Origin: Siphonodentalium dalli
Taxonomy: Eukaryota; Mollusca; Scaphopoda; Gadilida; Siphonodentaliidae
NCBI GenBank assembly: GCA_032622095.1
Contig: CP136062.1
Location: forward strand, 52,219,349 to 52,283,348
Length of the DNA: 64,000 bases
Reading direction: 5' to 3'
Below, piece after piece: positions 28,401 to 43,400 of this stretch (position 1 is its first letter; each line of letters starts with the position of its first letter). The notes below the pieces were generated by a model. The model was not told the origin of the DNA. It was given only the letters and a program-made list of their open reading frames with translations, and searched no databases. The translations under genes were made by a program, and so were the position numbers.

Positions 28401-31400
28401 GATAATAAGTTCAACAAACATTTGTTTGTAAAAATATTAGTGATCATGTCACTCACGTTTAACATCGCTCCATGTATCATAGCTCTCTTCTGGGTCACAC
28501 AGCTGACTGTCGTTTGCAGGGTTACGAACAAGGAAGCTGTAGCATTCATTATCAATGAAACAAGTATTTTGCTGGAAGCAGAAACAAGTTATCAGAGTCT
28601 CTGTACATGTACAGTTTCATTTGTTAACCCTTTACCCAACAGAACGGCCCTGTGCCAATGCATTCTCTTATATATGCGAGTCGACCATAGATCGCCTCGC
28701 ATATATAAGAGAATGCATTGGCTTAACACATTAAATATTATAAAATTGTTAAAGAATGTAAGAAAAAATGGTAAAAAGTGTTAAAAAGAGAATGCATTGG
28801 CACAGGGCATAACTGTAACTATCACAATGCAGTCCTTCGAATTTGGAAAACGTAGGTGCGCGATATATCGCTCGGAGCTTTTGGGATTTGCGCGCGCCTT
28901 TTTTGAGGGAGCACAATTCAAATTATCATCGATGAAATGATTACTGAATAAATACAAACTCAAGTATAATGATACACACGTATAATTCCAAGTGTGGCAA
29001 CAGAAACAGAAATAAAAACATGTTTATATTATACAATAGTCCACATGATAATAACATCAACAATCCCGGTGAATCTGATCACGGTAATTAGTCGACTTCC
29101 GCCTCTGAGAGCGCATGCTCATCAGACTCGATTAAAGCTTCAAACTCGGAAGTGGAATCCGAATCGCTACCGGAATCAGATTGCCAGGGAGCAAACTACT
29201 TTTAAAATTTTGATTAGTATATAGCTAGTCAATTATTGTAATTGAATAGCATCCATTCCGAATTGAATAGCTATTTTTATGGGCCTAATATCTCGGTGAA
29301 TTAAAAGTAATAATGTCACACCTGTGAATTACGTCCCAGTGAGCACACGCGACAGCTTGTCTGGGACTAATTTGTCACATATTATCTTTAGAATTAGCGC
29401 TTTTAAGATTGCACACTTTTGCCCTTTTAGGCAGTGTCACCATCACTATCCGACATGAATGATGATACAGTATAAACCCTAATCTAATATTCAAATGAAT
29501 CGGCGAATCCCGCATGCCGAAACATCAAACGAGGCCGCCAATGAATTGACACGCTTTTTGCGGGAACTCGCACGTGCAGCAGTTGTGATGAGGTGTCACC
29601 CCAATCATTGAGTGCGAAAGACGCCGCTTTGATCTTTGTTACCAGGTTCGTAATCAACGTCATCCCTGCTGAGAAAGATACATGGTGAATAGTCTTGTCG
29701 GCGTTTAACCATTGCTGTGTTGTTTGTTAAAATCTCGTTCACTGGTTGCAATTTCCGAGGCGCGCATTTGAAATTTTCGGCGTACGCATTTAATAACTCG
29801 CTGGTTTTTAGATCCGCGCGCGCCAAGGCGCGCAAGCGCAATTGCGCGCCTCAAAATCGAAGGACTGACAATGTGAGCCGGTTCCAATGATATCCATATT
29901 TGTATGGTTCTATTGAGACAGACCGAAGATTATTTAGGCTGTTGAATGCAAGAAATAAATGTATGTTCTCTGTCTTTTTATTTATGTATTTGTGTTGTTA
30001 CTTTTATAAACCGGATCTGTGCTGGCCCAAAATTTCCTCATTCCAATTTTTTTGCCAAATGAAAATATTTTTTGCCAAATTCTCTCAGCTGTTGCCAAAT
30101 GATATTAAGCGAAACTTAAGGATTTTATTAACTCTTTCGCTGCCACCCGCCACCACAGACGTACCCCCCAGTGCCACGCATCCTGTACATATATCCATGT
30201 ATTTCAGGTATATATGGGTAATACATTATATCTCAAGCAGTTTTTAATATAATTAGTTGAAACTTCACATGTATATAGACATAGGTATACCCTGTCGAAT
30301 GCCGCCGTGGACACGCCCACCAAGGTCACGTGACATTGGTGGCCATCTTGGATTTGTGGCTATTTGACTGTATATGTACAGTTTGTGTGGGTATGAATGG
30401 GTGTGTTGTTTGTTTTCTAATTTTCAACCCAATTATACGATGTCCAACAGTAAGGTACACGGGAGTAACCTATATGAACCCACTTTGGACATAAAATAGG
30501 TCACGTGACCTTGGCGTCCATCTTGGATTTATGCAAGTTGCCACCTATTTGTAGCAAAATGAGATACAATGGCGCACTATGTTGAGTTCGTGCTTTTGTT
30601 GCTTGAATATTCCCTGATAGATACAATTCCAAATATACATGTAGATATATATAATATAACCATACCCATATGTATATATACCTGCAGGGGGACATATGAA
30701 CCTGCACCGCCCCTTATAAGTCACGTGATCTTGACGGCCATCTTGAATTTCAGGAAAATTGGGTTTTTACGATGATTTATGTGAATTATATGGGTCACGC
30801 GGGCGTACGCATGGTCAACTCACCAGCATTATTAATTTAGTTGCCTGTTATCACCACTGGAAAATGACACAATAGACAAGGGTTGTTCAAAACCAGTAAA
30901 GGTGTATTATAAATAATAGGTATAAGTATCTTATGCGCCGCAGTCGCCCCTCGATCATTAGAGTATAGAGGTTAGTTACCCACCCACCACCCCATCCCGC
31001 CACCCATAGTATCTTATGCGCCGCAGGCGCCCCTATAGAGGCTACTGCCCACATAAATAATAGGTATAAGTATCTTATGCGCCGCAGGCGCCCCTCGATC
31101 ATTATAGTATAGAGGTTAGTTACCCATCCCACCACCCCATCCCGCCACCCATAGAATCTTATGCCACGCAGGCGCCCCTATAATAGAGGCTACTGCCCAC
31201 ACAAATAATAGGTATAAGTAACTTATGCGCCACAGGCGCCCCTCGATCATTAGAGTATAGAGGTAATAACAATAACTTCTTCAGTCCTGAGTCTTTTGCG
31301 AGCAGCCATTTTCGACTGATAACCATGTGCTAATAACAATGACGCAATATTCCGGCTCTGACTGTACCTCCATAACGTCAGAAATAGCATGACCTTGAGG

Positions 31401-34400
31401 ACATTGTCGCTTTAAATTGTTCGCGCGCAACAGTACTACAGATAAATACATTGTACACTCTCAAACATGCCGGAAAGAATAGAGTTATATCCCATACATT
31501 AGACAACATACCAAATTCGCAAAAATGCGCGATTGGCAGCGTCTACGAAGTTTGCATTTATGCGCGTTTGGCAGCGAAAGAGTTAACCTAAGAGCTGACA
31601 ATGGCCATTTCAGAGAATTCAGATTTGTTTAGACATATGCGTCATGATCAACACCATGATCAACTAAAACTTTTTGATTCTGATAACTGAGATGCTATTA
31701 ATACATCTACTAGTACAGCTGAATAGGTCATTGTCACATGGTATTGTATAAACCAATCACCCGCCAATAGACAGTCTACATTAACTTACGGATACCCCTA
31801 ATAAAAGGGGTTTAGTAATAACACAACCATTATACTCAACTTGAATAACCCTACAGTAATGCCCTAAATAATCAACTCCTTAACCAAAGCAGAATTATGG
31901 GTAATTTTTCAGAATTTAGTCGGAGATATGGCTTGTTGCCATTCATCGGAAAGCTCTAACTGAGAGCTTTCCTATGAATGGCAACAAGCCATATTTCCGA
32001 CTAAATACTGAAAATTACCCATAATTCTGCTGTGGTTAAGGAGTCGATTATTTAGGGCATTACTGTACTTCTTCAATATGCAATCAGATTAACTTTCCCT
32101 AACCTGCATAGGCTGCTGCTATAAAACTGATAATGTGTCCTCGTGGCATAGGTGGTTGAAGCAACCAATTTCTAAATATATAGTTTTTACTTTCTTGAGG
32201 TAATGATAACTCATTTGCCAAAACTTTTGCCAAATGAAAATAATTCTTGCCAAATATGAATTATTTTTGCATGGGCAAATTTGGGAAGTGGCAGCATGAT
32301 CCCGGTACATGTGCATCCTGAAAATTCATAGATGATTGTTCTCTCATACCATTCTGTTTATGCATTGTAATTGTATGAAATAATGAAGATTATCCCTTTA
32401 ATAATTTAAGTCACAATATGTCTTAATATTCTACAGGTCTGGAAGGCTGAAGTTCGAGCATGTTATTTTCCGTGTTCAAACCTGACTGACCCCATGTTCA
32501 GCAACCAGTTTACAGCAGAAATTAAGGTAATTTATCCACATGAGTGACCCCATTTTCAGCAACTAGTTCACAGCAGAAATTAAGGTAATTTATCCACCCC
32601 ACCCCCACAATAACCAGTTCACAGCAGAAATTAAGGTAATTTATCCACCTGACTGATCCAAATGTTCAGGAAACAATTCGTATCAAAAATGAAGGTAATT
32701 TATCCACCTGCCTGACTTGAGGGTAGGTAGGGTGAGGAGAACAAAGCATATTTAATGGACTTAAAGACATGTTATGGATTGTTCGGGTATGTGAAACTGC
32801 TAGTACTCAGGCGCTATGCCAACTGGGGGATTGTAGTATTCTACTAACATCGCCCAAAATCTCGAAAGAAATTGACCATACTACGTACTCCATAGAAAAC
32901 GTCTGAACTATGCTCAATTGTAAATATTTACATCTCAAGCAACAATCGGCGATAAACTAACGCAAATGATTTCGGCATCGATACTCCTTGCATTTAATAA
33001 ATATATAAGACTGACGGTATGTGTTGTAAATTTGGATTAATATTCATAAAAATAACTACTTTGAGCAAGATTATTCTCCATTTCTATTTGATCACCCAAC
33101 CGGAGTGTTTCACATCACTTTAACAGTTTGACCATATTCATTTTAGATTCTCGGAGACAAAAACACTACATTAGCAGAAAGCGAGACTCCTGAAACGAAA
33201 AATATAGAATTCACGTCGTCTGTGCCACCTGGCATCTACTGTATCCTCAGTGAACAAGGAGAAGATTGCGACGTGTTTGTCTCATCGTCCGTCACAAACA
33301 ACGAGATTGTACGATGTTCCGCCGGCAACACTCTTCCACAAGTTGTCTTCCCAAGATCCTCTGATGCAGAATCATGCCGTCAAGCACTAACGAAGGACAA
33401 TTGGTCGTCAACCAACACATTCGCAATTCAGGCAGCAAATGATGGGATCATTGATGGGACGCGTACATCTGTTGTGTCCTTGAACGTATTTGCTGGAATT
33501 TCAGCAGTTACAAGCGTAGCAACGCAGGATTTCCAGGTAACAACTTTTTATATATAATATAGTTATAAAAACTGTTTGTAGCAACGAATAATATTCTAGG
33601 CTCCAGATAGAACTGATCCTGATTATAATTTCTTTAATAGTGTCAAAATGTCCTACATGAACATCAATGTAATTGCAGTAATGACTCCTTAACCACAGCA
33701 GAATTATGGGTAATTTTTCAGGATTTAGTTGGATGATGTACTCTACACGACAGTTCCAAACAGAATGGCACCATGCTCAGGGCTGTAAAAAATCAGTTCA
33801 CGCCCATCATCCCAACTTATTATTGCGATTGCATACGTTTCTCAGCAGCATGCTCACCAGCCAGATATGTAACTGAATGGATGGCAATGTCGGCCCTGGC
33901 AGGATGTCGAAACATTTAATTTTCTACTTGTTAAATCAGTAATCTCTATGCAATAATTATGACAAATAAACTTAGTATCTATCTATCTATCTCATATTAG
34001 TATACAGCAATGCCCTAAATAATCGACTCCTTAACCACAGCAGAATTATGGGTAACTTTTCAGTGAGAGCTTTCTGATGAATGGCATCAAGCCATATTTC
34101 CGACTAAATCCTTAAAAATTACGCATAATTCTGCTGTGGTTAAGGAGTCGATTATTTAGGGCATTACTGTATACTTGCTGGTTCATGAAAATAGCTGTAG
34201 CTGGTGTCAAGTAGTACAAAGCATAATGGGCCTTCTGCAGTCCATCAAGTGTAATTTGCAAACAAACACTTTTGAAACAGGTTAAAGGGGTACTGTACGC
34301 CAAATGTTGTTGTTGGTTTCTATAGTCTCCGAGTCGGAGAATAAGGTAACAATTTTTCCATTATTTGAAAGTCTGTTGAGTACGAAGTCATGTTACGGAT

Positions 34401-37400
34401 GACAAATTTACCGGAATGCAAAAATACAAATTGTCGTTGTCGAGTAATTTTTGTAAAGTTTTCAACCAAATGAATCAAATAAAAGTTATATTATATGCAT
34501 ACTAGTCCCATATAATCATTTAAGTTATTGTATCGTCGCTAGTCAGTGAGTGGCTTGAGTGTTCTCCCCGTATCATCATAATATTTTAAGCGATCGTGTG
34601 TGCGATCGGTTTAACAATCCAGTATCCCTCAATTACTGTTTTTGATTACGGTAATTCGTAATTTAATTGATGCCGTTTTATGGCTCCAGTCATAAATTCA
34701 ATTTATATCAAATTATTAACTTTTAAATTATTAAATTTTAAGATAGCCTATTAACCTGAGCGTTTACAGAATACATCTTCGACTCAAATTGCTTATGTTT
34801 CTATATATTATCGATATTAGATCGTTGTTGTCACCGGAAATTTAATGAAAATGGCGTACAGTACCCCATTAAGCCTTTTTTAAATGAGTAATGGTTGTTT
34901 TACTTTTTATTATAACTTTGTTTTAAGCAATAACATCAAATCAACATGCACAAAGCTCTATACTTTTTTAGAGAACTTACTTTTTAGGTGTTTAATTGTA
35001 CTGGTGAAATGCTACTAATATTCCAGTACTCAATGGTAATAATATTTTATTTTGAGATGTTTTTAGCTGCAATCAATGTTAATAAAAGTTTATTTCGAAA
35101 TATTTTTATCAGTTCTATGAAAGTAAATATTTATTGTATTTTCAGGTTGAAACACTTGATACAGATGAAATAAAGGTCTGCGAATCCTTATACAATGGCC
35201 ACGTCCGCACATTTGATGACAGGTTCGTATTTACGAAAATCATCCAAAAAAGTAGATTATGATATGAATCTCTACTCTGGCTACATCCATAGAGATTGTA
35301 TTCCACTTGTTAAAAGCCTTGATGTTTTGATGGAGAACTATATAACATTGAAAAATATAATGCAGATAACTTATTTCTTATTCTTCCGCCCAGCAGAATG
35401 AGGTTCCCAGAGGGTGAATTTGGTGATGCTAGCCCGCTATGTGGGATAGCATCACTAAATTCACCCTCTGGGGACCTCATTCTGCAAATGACAAACACCC
35501 TATTTCAAGGCTTGGCACTATCTACATGATTCTTTAATTATGTGTCTAATTTATGAATGTCGAATTCTATCTACTATTCCAGTTCTTACGATGACTACAA
35601 TGAGGGAGAATTTATTCTATACAAGCATTCATCACGGCCTTACAAAGTGAGTATATTATTAATATTTACATGATTTGTCACATTCCAGGCAAGCCTGAAT
35701 TTAGTGTGTCTTTGCAGAATGAGGTCCCCAGAGGATGAATTCACCCTCTGGGAACCTCATTCTGCTTAAGCCTCATCTTCTGGGAAGTAGCTATAGTCTC
35801 AAATGAACATTGTTTTTAGTTACTGTTTCTCTTCTGGAAAGTTTCTATATCCCCTAATTTGCAGAAGATAAAATGCATAATCGAGGTGACTAATCACCAA
35901 CTTCAACTGGAGAACTTCAATCTGATCCTATGTCTCCCATAGCAGTTGAGGCCTAAGCAGAATGAGGTCCCCAAAGGGGTGAATTTGGTGATGTTAGCCT
36001 ACCATGCTGGATAGCGTCACTAAATTTACCCTCTGGGGACCTCATACTGCAAATTACAGACACACTATAATCAGACTTGGTTCCAGGGTTAAAAAAAAAT
36101 TTATTTTGGCTTCTACGGCTTTTAACGCTTCCATGACTAGCTTCCTGAAATGTTGCAAAAACCCTGTGCCAATGCATTCTCTTATATATGCAAGTCTCCC
36201 GTAGAGAGCCTCGCATATATAAGAGAATAAACTGGCCTAACAATATATACTTTGACCTTGTAATCCAGTGCATTCTCTTTATACTTCGAGTTGACGTTGT
36301 TGCCAAGAGTGATGATGCACATAACATCAATGATCTGCTCCGACTTGAAGCAATTTAAAGGTTGTTATATTAGCAATGGTAGGCAGTCATGACTTATCTG
36401 ACATAAGGCTGTGGAATAAATAAAGAATACAACTTGCATCATAATCATGTATCTTTTCGCAAACTCATTGCGGACAGCGCAACAAAATCTCATTTATCTC
36501 AAATTCCTCTTTCGTGAAATATATACTTGTGCGATCTGCAAGGATATATTCACTTGTAAATCTTCCATATACTGTTAGGTATATTTTAAAAATGCTTCTA
36601 CCAAATTACATATGCCTAATTTGTGGGTTAAAATGAACCAAGTTTGCTTAATATATCAACATAAAACACAGATTTGACAAGTGATATATATTATTTCAGG
36701 TTCACTCCTTCCAAAGAGCATGCAACGTGGATGATACCACAGTTCCTGGAACCTGCATATGTGCTGCCGCTGTGATAATCGAGGATGATGTCATATTGGT
36801 TGACAGGTGTGGCTCCATTCGACAGAAACCAAAGAAGGAAATGATGGTTGACATTTATCAGAATGGAGACTTGACTCCTCAAACAAAGATATTCAGGTCC
36901 AGTGGTGGCCAGGAGTACAATGTGAGTGATTGGTTGGATTACAGTAATGCCCAAAAATAATCGACTCCTTAACCACAGCAGAATTATGGGTAATTTTTCA
37001 GGATTTAGTGGGAAATATGGCTTGTTGCCATTATGGATGGCAACAAGCCATATTTCCGACTAAATCAGCAAAACAACGGCGAAAAATCTGCATAGAAAAG
37101 CTAGATTTCATTTAGCAATCACGCCCCTAAAAAGCTCCTAACTCTCGAAACATGCAAGAAAACCGTGACCTTCAATGTACGACGACAATAAAAAACAATG
37201 TCAATATCCCATATATATGCCTTTTAAAGTGAGTTTCCTAGAACTTTTGTTGTTGGAAGTGAATTCTGCTTCTATATTTTATTCTGTTATTTGCCTCCTC
37301 GTTTCAGGTGTATCTACCAACTGGTACCAGAGTGCAGATGACTGCCGTATTTGATTACTTGAGTGTTGCCATTTATCCGTCTATCACTGACCGTTCTAAT

Positions 37401-40400
37401 GTAGAGGGTAAGTAAGGTCCGCCGCAACTTGCCCCAATTGAATTTTATTCAAAAACGCTCTTGACATCCGATCATGCATTTTGTTTATCGAGTTCTAATA
37501 TTGTGCTTAACCGTCATGGTGTTCGCGGCTTTCTCCAGTTGCTTATATTTCACCTTTATTACTATAGTAGACGAGCCATATATCTCTATGCTGGCTATGC
37601 CCCTGGAGATCATATTCCACCAATTCAAAACATCGGAACTTTTTGAAGTTCTGACGGGAAACGTTATAACATTACAAAAATATAGCAGAATGTATTTCTT
37701 AGTTATTAAGTGTTCCTTAACCCTTCCATGACTGGAGCTTACCGAATTCATGTGCATATTTGACTCTCTGTATGGAGCCTTGTATATACAAGGGAATACA
37801 TTGGCCTAACAATATTTACCTTGATTTTAAGCCTGTGCATTCTGTTATATATGCAAGGCTCCCTGTGGGAGAATCGCCTATATAAGAGAATACATTGGCA
37901 CATGATCTTAATGTTGCACCAGCGCCACTCCCATCATGAGAAGGTTAATAATGTATTTTACGTGATATTTATGATTGGTAAAAGAACAAAATATGTCTAT
38001 ATTTTAATATTCTTTCTGTTTATGGCAGTTTCAACAGGTTTGACTATTTTAACGGCATACCCACCACAAAGGCCATCCATGCCTATAACTTGACTTTGAC
38101 ATGAAACATATTTTATTTGTATATAATACCACAAAAGGGATTGGGGCACAATGTTTTCAATTATGAAGCCCATCTCCCAATACAAACAATTAGGCATACA
38201 AAATGTTTATACACATTACACATATTACTTCAAAATACATCACAGTATCTCCTGCCTTTTTTCAGGCAAGTGTGGTTCATACAGTGGAAATTCTAGTTTC
38301 GTCTCCAAGGACGGCACAGTGTCTGATGCTTATACTGATTCATTCGCTACGAGCTGGAGGTCTGTATCATTAATTGTTTGATTACTAAGGGGATTCGTCC
38401 ATTCATTTATAAAAGTATATATTGGAATGGTCTATTGTTGATCTGAAGGGGTTTTCAGGTAAAATAAGCAGACGACAGATAATAATAAAAGTGCAGAAGG
38501 AGTTCAAATTTATTGAAGGGAAATGTTCAGATAATATGTTCAATTTTGATTATTACAGTAATGCTCTAATTAATCGACTGCTTAACCACAGCAGAATTAT
38601 GGGTAACTTTTCAGGATTTAGTCGGAAATATGGCTTGTTGACATTCATCGGAAAGCTCTCGGGGAGAGCTTTCCGATGAATGGCAACAAGCCATATTTCC
38701 GACTAAATCCTGAAAAGTTACCCATAATTATGCTGTGGCTAAGCAGTCGATTAATTAGAGCATTACTGTATCTTTTTTACAGTAAATCAATTTATTTTTT
38801 GGTCAGATGATCACTTCAGTCATATAGGTTATAGAAAGTTTTATAAATGTTAAATTTAAAGGGGTACTGTATGCCATTTTCAATAATTCCCGGTAATAAC
38901 ATCGATCTAATATCGATAAATATTTATAAAAATAAGTAATTTGGGTCAAATATGTATAAACGTACAGGTTAATAGGTTATCTTAAAATCAAAGTTAATAA
39001 TTTGATAAAAATTTAATATATGGCTGGATCCATAAATTAAATTAGGAATTTCCGTGTACAAGACGTATTCAAATTAATTGACGGATAATGGATTGAGCAA
39101 CTCGTGGCAAACACATTCATGTAAACAATTATGTTGTTACGGGGCGTAAACCCAAGCCACTCACTGACTAGTGAATATGCAATAACTTAAATGACGATAA
39201 GGGACTAGTGTGCATATAATATAATATTTGTTTGATACATTTGCTTGAAATACGTGATAGCATCACTAAATTCATCCTCTGGGGACCTCATTCTGCAAAT
39301 GACAGACACGCTATATGCAGGCTTGATCAGTGTACATACAGTCATCCAGGGGTTAATCTAAATATTTGTTTTCATTTCAGAGTTTCAAAGGAAAATTCTG
39401 TGTATAACGGTGTCTGCTTCCCAGAAACGTATCCAGTTTCCACGGCAACAGGGTTCTGTGAATGTCAGTCATCTAGTGCTGTTGGGTGCACGAAGTCTGA
39501 AAATATCAATTCATGTTCAAAATATTCAGGATTTGAAGCCAGTAAGTTTCACTGAATAGGATATCATTTGTGGGCTTCTAAAATGTTGAGTCTGGCATTT
39601 TATCGCAAAAACACTTTTTTTGCATATTTAGAATATATCTGTTTGATTACATAAGATCCTAAGAGAACTTGTCAGTTTTTTAAGTATAAATACTATCGGG
39701 AAGTTTAAAAAAAAATTGCTGAATCAGCGTTTCCCCATGAAATTTCATCATCAAAACTAAAATGTGATTTTAAAGGAATTATATCCCAATTGCTAGAATA
39801 TGGATGTTTGAATCAAATAGTTACCAGAAGATAAGATTTCATCATTTGTAACTATATGGTACACTGCGCTTTACATCAAGAAATCCTTTTAGTTAACGAA
39901 AAAGAAAATCTATCAATAGCAACTCAATTAGATAATTTATTCTGAGTACTGTAGTGCGGTCTTGTTTCTGTCTGTTGTGGGATGCGAGTTGCACGAAGAG
40001 TTGCCTGCGATCATTTCTGTTCTCTGAGCTTATCATAAATATCACTAATCGATACCCGTTTTTTAATGCAGCAAGCGACGACTCAATCGCTGATTGGTAG
40101 TATCTATCTCCTAATAATAATTTGACTAACATCTATGGAAAGCTCCATTGTCTATAGAATAAACATTTGTTTAACCCTTTCAGTGCCAAGTCCGATTTTT
40201 GTATCAACCTATATTTCCTTGATCATTTTTCAAATTCATTGATTATAATAATGTGATACATTGATGGAAAGAGCTCTTAGAGCTCTTTCCATCAATGTAT
40301 CACATCATTATAATCAATGAATTTGAAAAATGATCAAGGAAATATGGGTTGATACAAAAATCTGACTTGGCTCTGAAAGGGTTAACCATTCTATGACTGG

Positions 40401-43400
40401 AGCTTCCTGAAATTTTGCATAAAACCATGTCCCAATGCATTCTCTTATATACATGTATGCGAGTCTCCAATAGGGAGCCTCGCATATTTAGGAGAATACA
40501 TTGGCCTAACAATATTTACCTTGACCTTGTGAGCCAGTGCATTCTCTTATATATGCGAGGCTCCCCCTTTTTGAGACTTCCATATATAAGAGAAGGTACA
40601 GGCACAGGATCTTGTAGTAATTCTGCCTATTCCAGTAATTTTGTATTTTCTCTTTGAATATTGGTCTTTCAAATTCTTATGCAATATTCAAGATGGCTGA
40701 AAAATAGCCTTCGTAATTTATATTACGTAAGAGCTGTGAATTGCTTTACAAATTCTATGATCCTATTCCCAGAATAATAATTTCATTATTCTTCCAGAAA
40801 ATGAAGTAACTGCAAAACTGACCAAAAAATCCGTCAAAGCCCAGAATTGCTATCATAATGCCACCGACGTCAATGTGTTTGAATGGTCAGAAACCACCAG
40901 AACAGTGGTATGTATTCTATTTTGATATATTCTTTTTATACGGCCATTTCAAAAACAGTATGTCTTATCTTTTTGATCTGTTCGTTCATATCTCGTTTCT
41001 GGATGATAACTTTAGTTAAACTTAACTAAATGGAATAATATTTTATATATGGATACACTACCATAAAATACCAATTTTGACCTGCCAGCATACTGAAGGA
41101 TTAAAGGCCCACATAATTTTCGAATAACCAATTTTTTTTATAGTACTTTGATATACAGTTTTAGTAACAATCTATGCCATAAAATATGATTAAAATACTA
41201 TAATTCATCACCTTTTGGAACGTACCCATAGAGTAAAAGAAAATAGCTGAAAACATAAAATCATTTTCCCAGTTATCGCTCCCAGAATGCAACAGAATTC
41301 AAACTATAATTTTATTTTCAATGGAAGGGGAATAACTGTATATCTAAATATATAGAGCTATTCCCCTTCCATTGAAAATAATAAACTGCAAAAACTTGAG
41401 CATAGAACTGATGTCGGTAACTCAACAAAAACAACATGTTCACAGTTTATTACATTGAATAAGTTGAAAATACAATATTTTGGGGCTTCCTCTTTCAAAT
41501 GGTATATAATATGACATATATATTATATAATGTGATCTGGGGGTTCGAAAATTAAATGGGCCCTTATTATGTCTGTTGGAGATTTGTGAATTATCTTCTT
41601 ACCTGGGACCAGCCAAGAGGTTTCAAATTGGGAGAATCACTTCTTCCTGTTTGGTTATTAGGGAGAAGTGGACTGTTATCAGGGAGAAGTAACAATGGCT
41701 GAATTTCAATTTACACCCCAACGTCCCCATTATACTGTCCATTAAGTATTAATTAACACAATAGCCCATTTATAGAACCATTATAATCAGTAGATATAAT
41801 TTAAACTTGCTGTTGGGATATATGCATACAGGTATATAAGTGAGAAGTCACTTCTCCCTGTTTGGTTATTAGGGAGAAGTGAACTGTTATCAGGGAGAAG
41901 TAGCACGAGCTGAAGTTCAATTTACACCCCAACATCACACCTCTATGATCCAATAAATATTATGCAACAGAAGAGCCTATTTATAAAACAATTATAGTGA
42001 GTAAGAACACCATTATTATAGCAAATATACTTTAATGCCCTAAATAATCGACTCCTTAACCACAGCAGAGTTATGGGTAACTTTTCAGGATTTAGTCGGA
42101 ATATGGATTGTTGCCATTCATCGGAAAGCTCTCAGTGAGAGCTTTCCAATGAATGGCAACAAGCCATATTTCCGACTAAATCCTGAAAAGTTACCCATAA
42201 TTCTGCTGTGGACAAGGAGTCGATTATTTAGAGCATTACTGTACTTTAAACTTGCTGTTGGGAAATATCTATACTGGTATATGAGAGAGAAGTCACTTCT
42301 CCTGGAACAAAAATAGGGAGAAGTGGCACATAATTGAGAGAATATGTCTCCCAAGTTGTCCTCTAGGCTGGTCCTCTCCCAAGTTGTCCTCTAGGCTGGT
42401 CCTCTCCCAAGTTGCCCTCTAAGCTGGTCCCTGGTTGTTACATGTATATTATTAAATCATTGTACAATCTACGACTCGACCATTGTATACCTGAAAAATG
42501 TCAGGTGCTGATTGGGATTTACCTGACCCATTGATACTTATTTTGATCAAGCCTTGAAATAGTGTCTGTCATTTGCAGAATGAGGTCCCCAGAGGGTGAA
42601 TTTAGTGATGCTACCCCGCATAGTGGGCTAGCATCACCAAATTCACCCTCTGGGAACCTTATTCTGCTGATATGTAAGCAGAATGAGGTCCCCAGAGGGT
42701 GAATTTGGTGATGCTAGCCCGCTATGCGGGGTAGCATCACTAAATTCACCCTCTGGGGACCTCATTCTGCAAATGACAGACACATTATTTCAAGGCTTGA
42801 TTTTGATTACACGGAACAAACAGTTTTACATTTACTGAATATTTAATCAAACCCCAGGTGCTCTTATGTTTTTAGATTAATTTGTTGTTGATGTATAACT
42901 TTAATATGCATCTATTTTGCAGGATCCTAACGTTTGGCCCGGGAACTGGACAGCAGTTAGTGCAAGGAACCATTGTTTGGACTATCAAACTAGTGATAAA
43001 AAACTAGCGGCCTGCGCTAATGTCTCAGGAGTGTCCACATCTTTCTACATCGACAGCTGTGTCACAGATATCAAGGTAAATAATATATCTTATCTTACGT
43101 TTGTCTGTATAAACCGCTGATGATGGCGTAAATTAATGATTGTGATGCAACTCAGACCAGGACACAATCACTTAGTGGGTGGGGGGTAACCTGGAAGAAA
43201 CCTTTTTTTTCAGAGACTGGCAAAGTCAGGTATTTTTGTGGGCAACGATAGTGGCTTTGTGTGACCCACATTATGTGAGCAGAGGGGGGGGGGGATGCCC
43301 TATAGCAGAAGAGTCCACAATTAGAGGTACCATGTCTTACCCACCGGAAGCTGACATAAGCTAATGATAGGTAGAGCACTCTGCTGTATAGGCAGTTTCT

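Noticed and set aside
30887-31135. 82-codon - strand frame with Trp/Gly repeats
   Set aside because: Arises from the tandem units in the 30128-31586 element.
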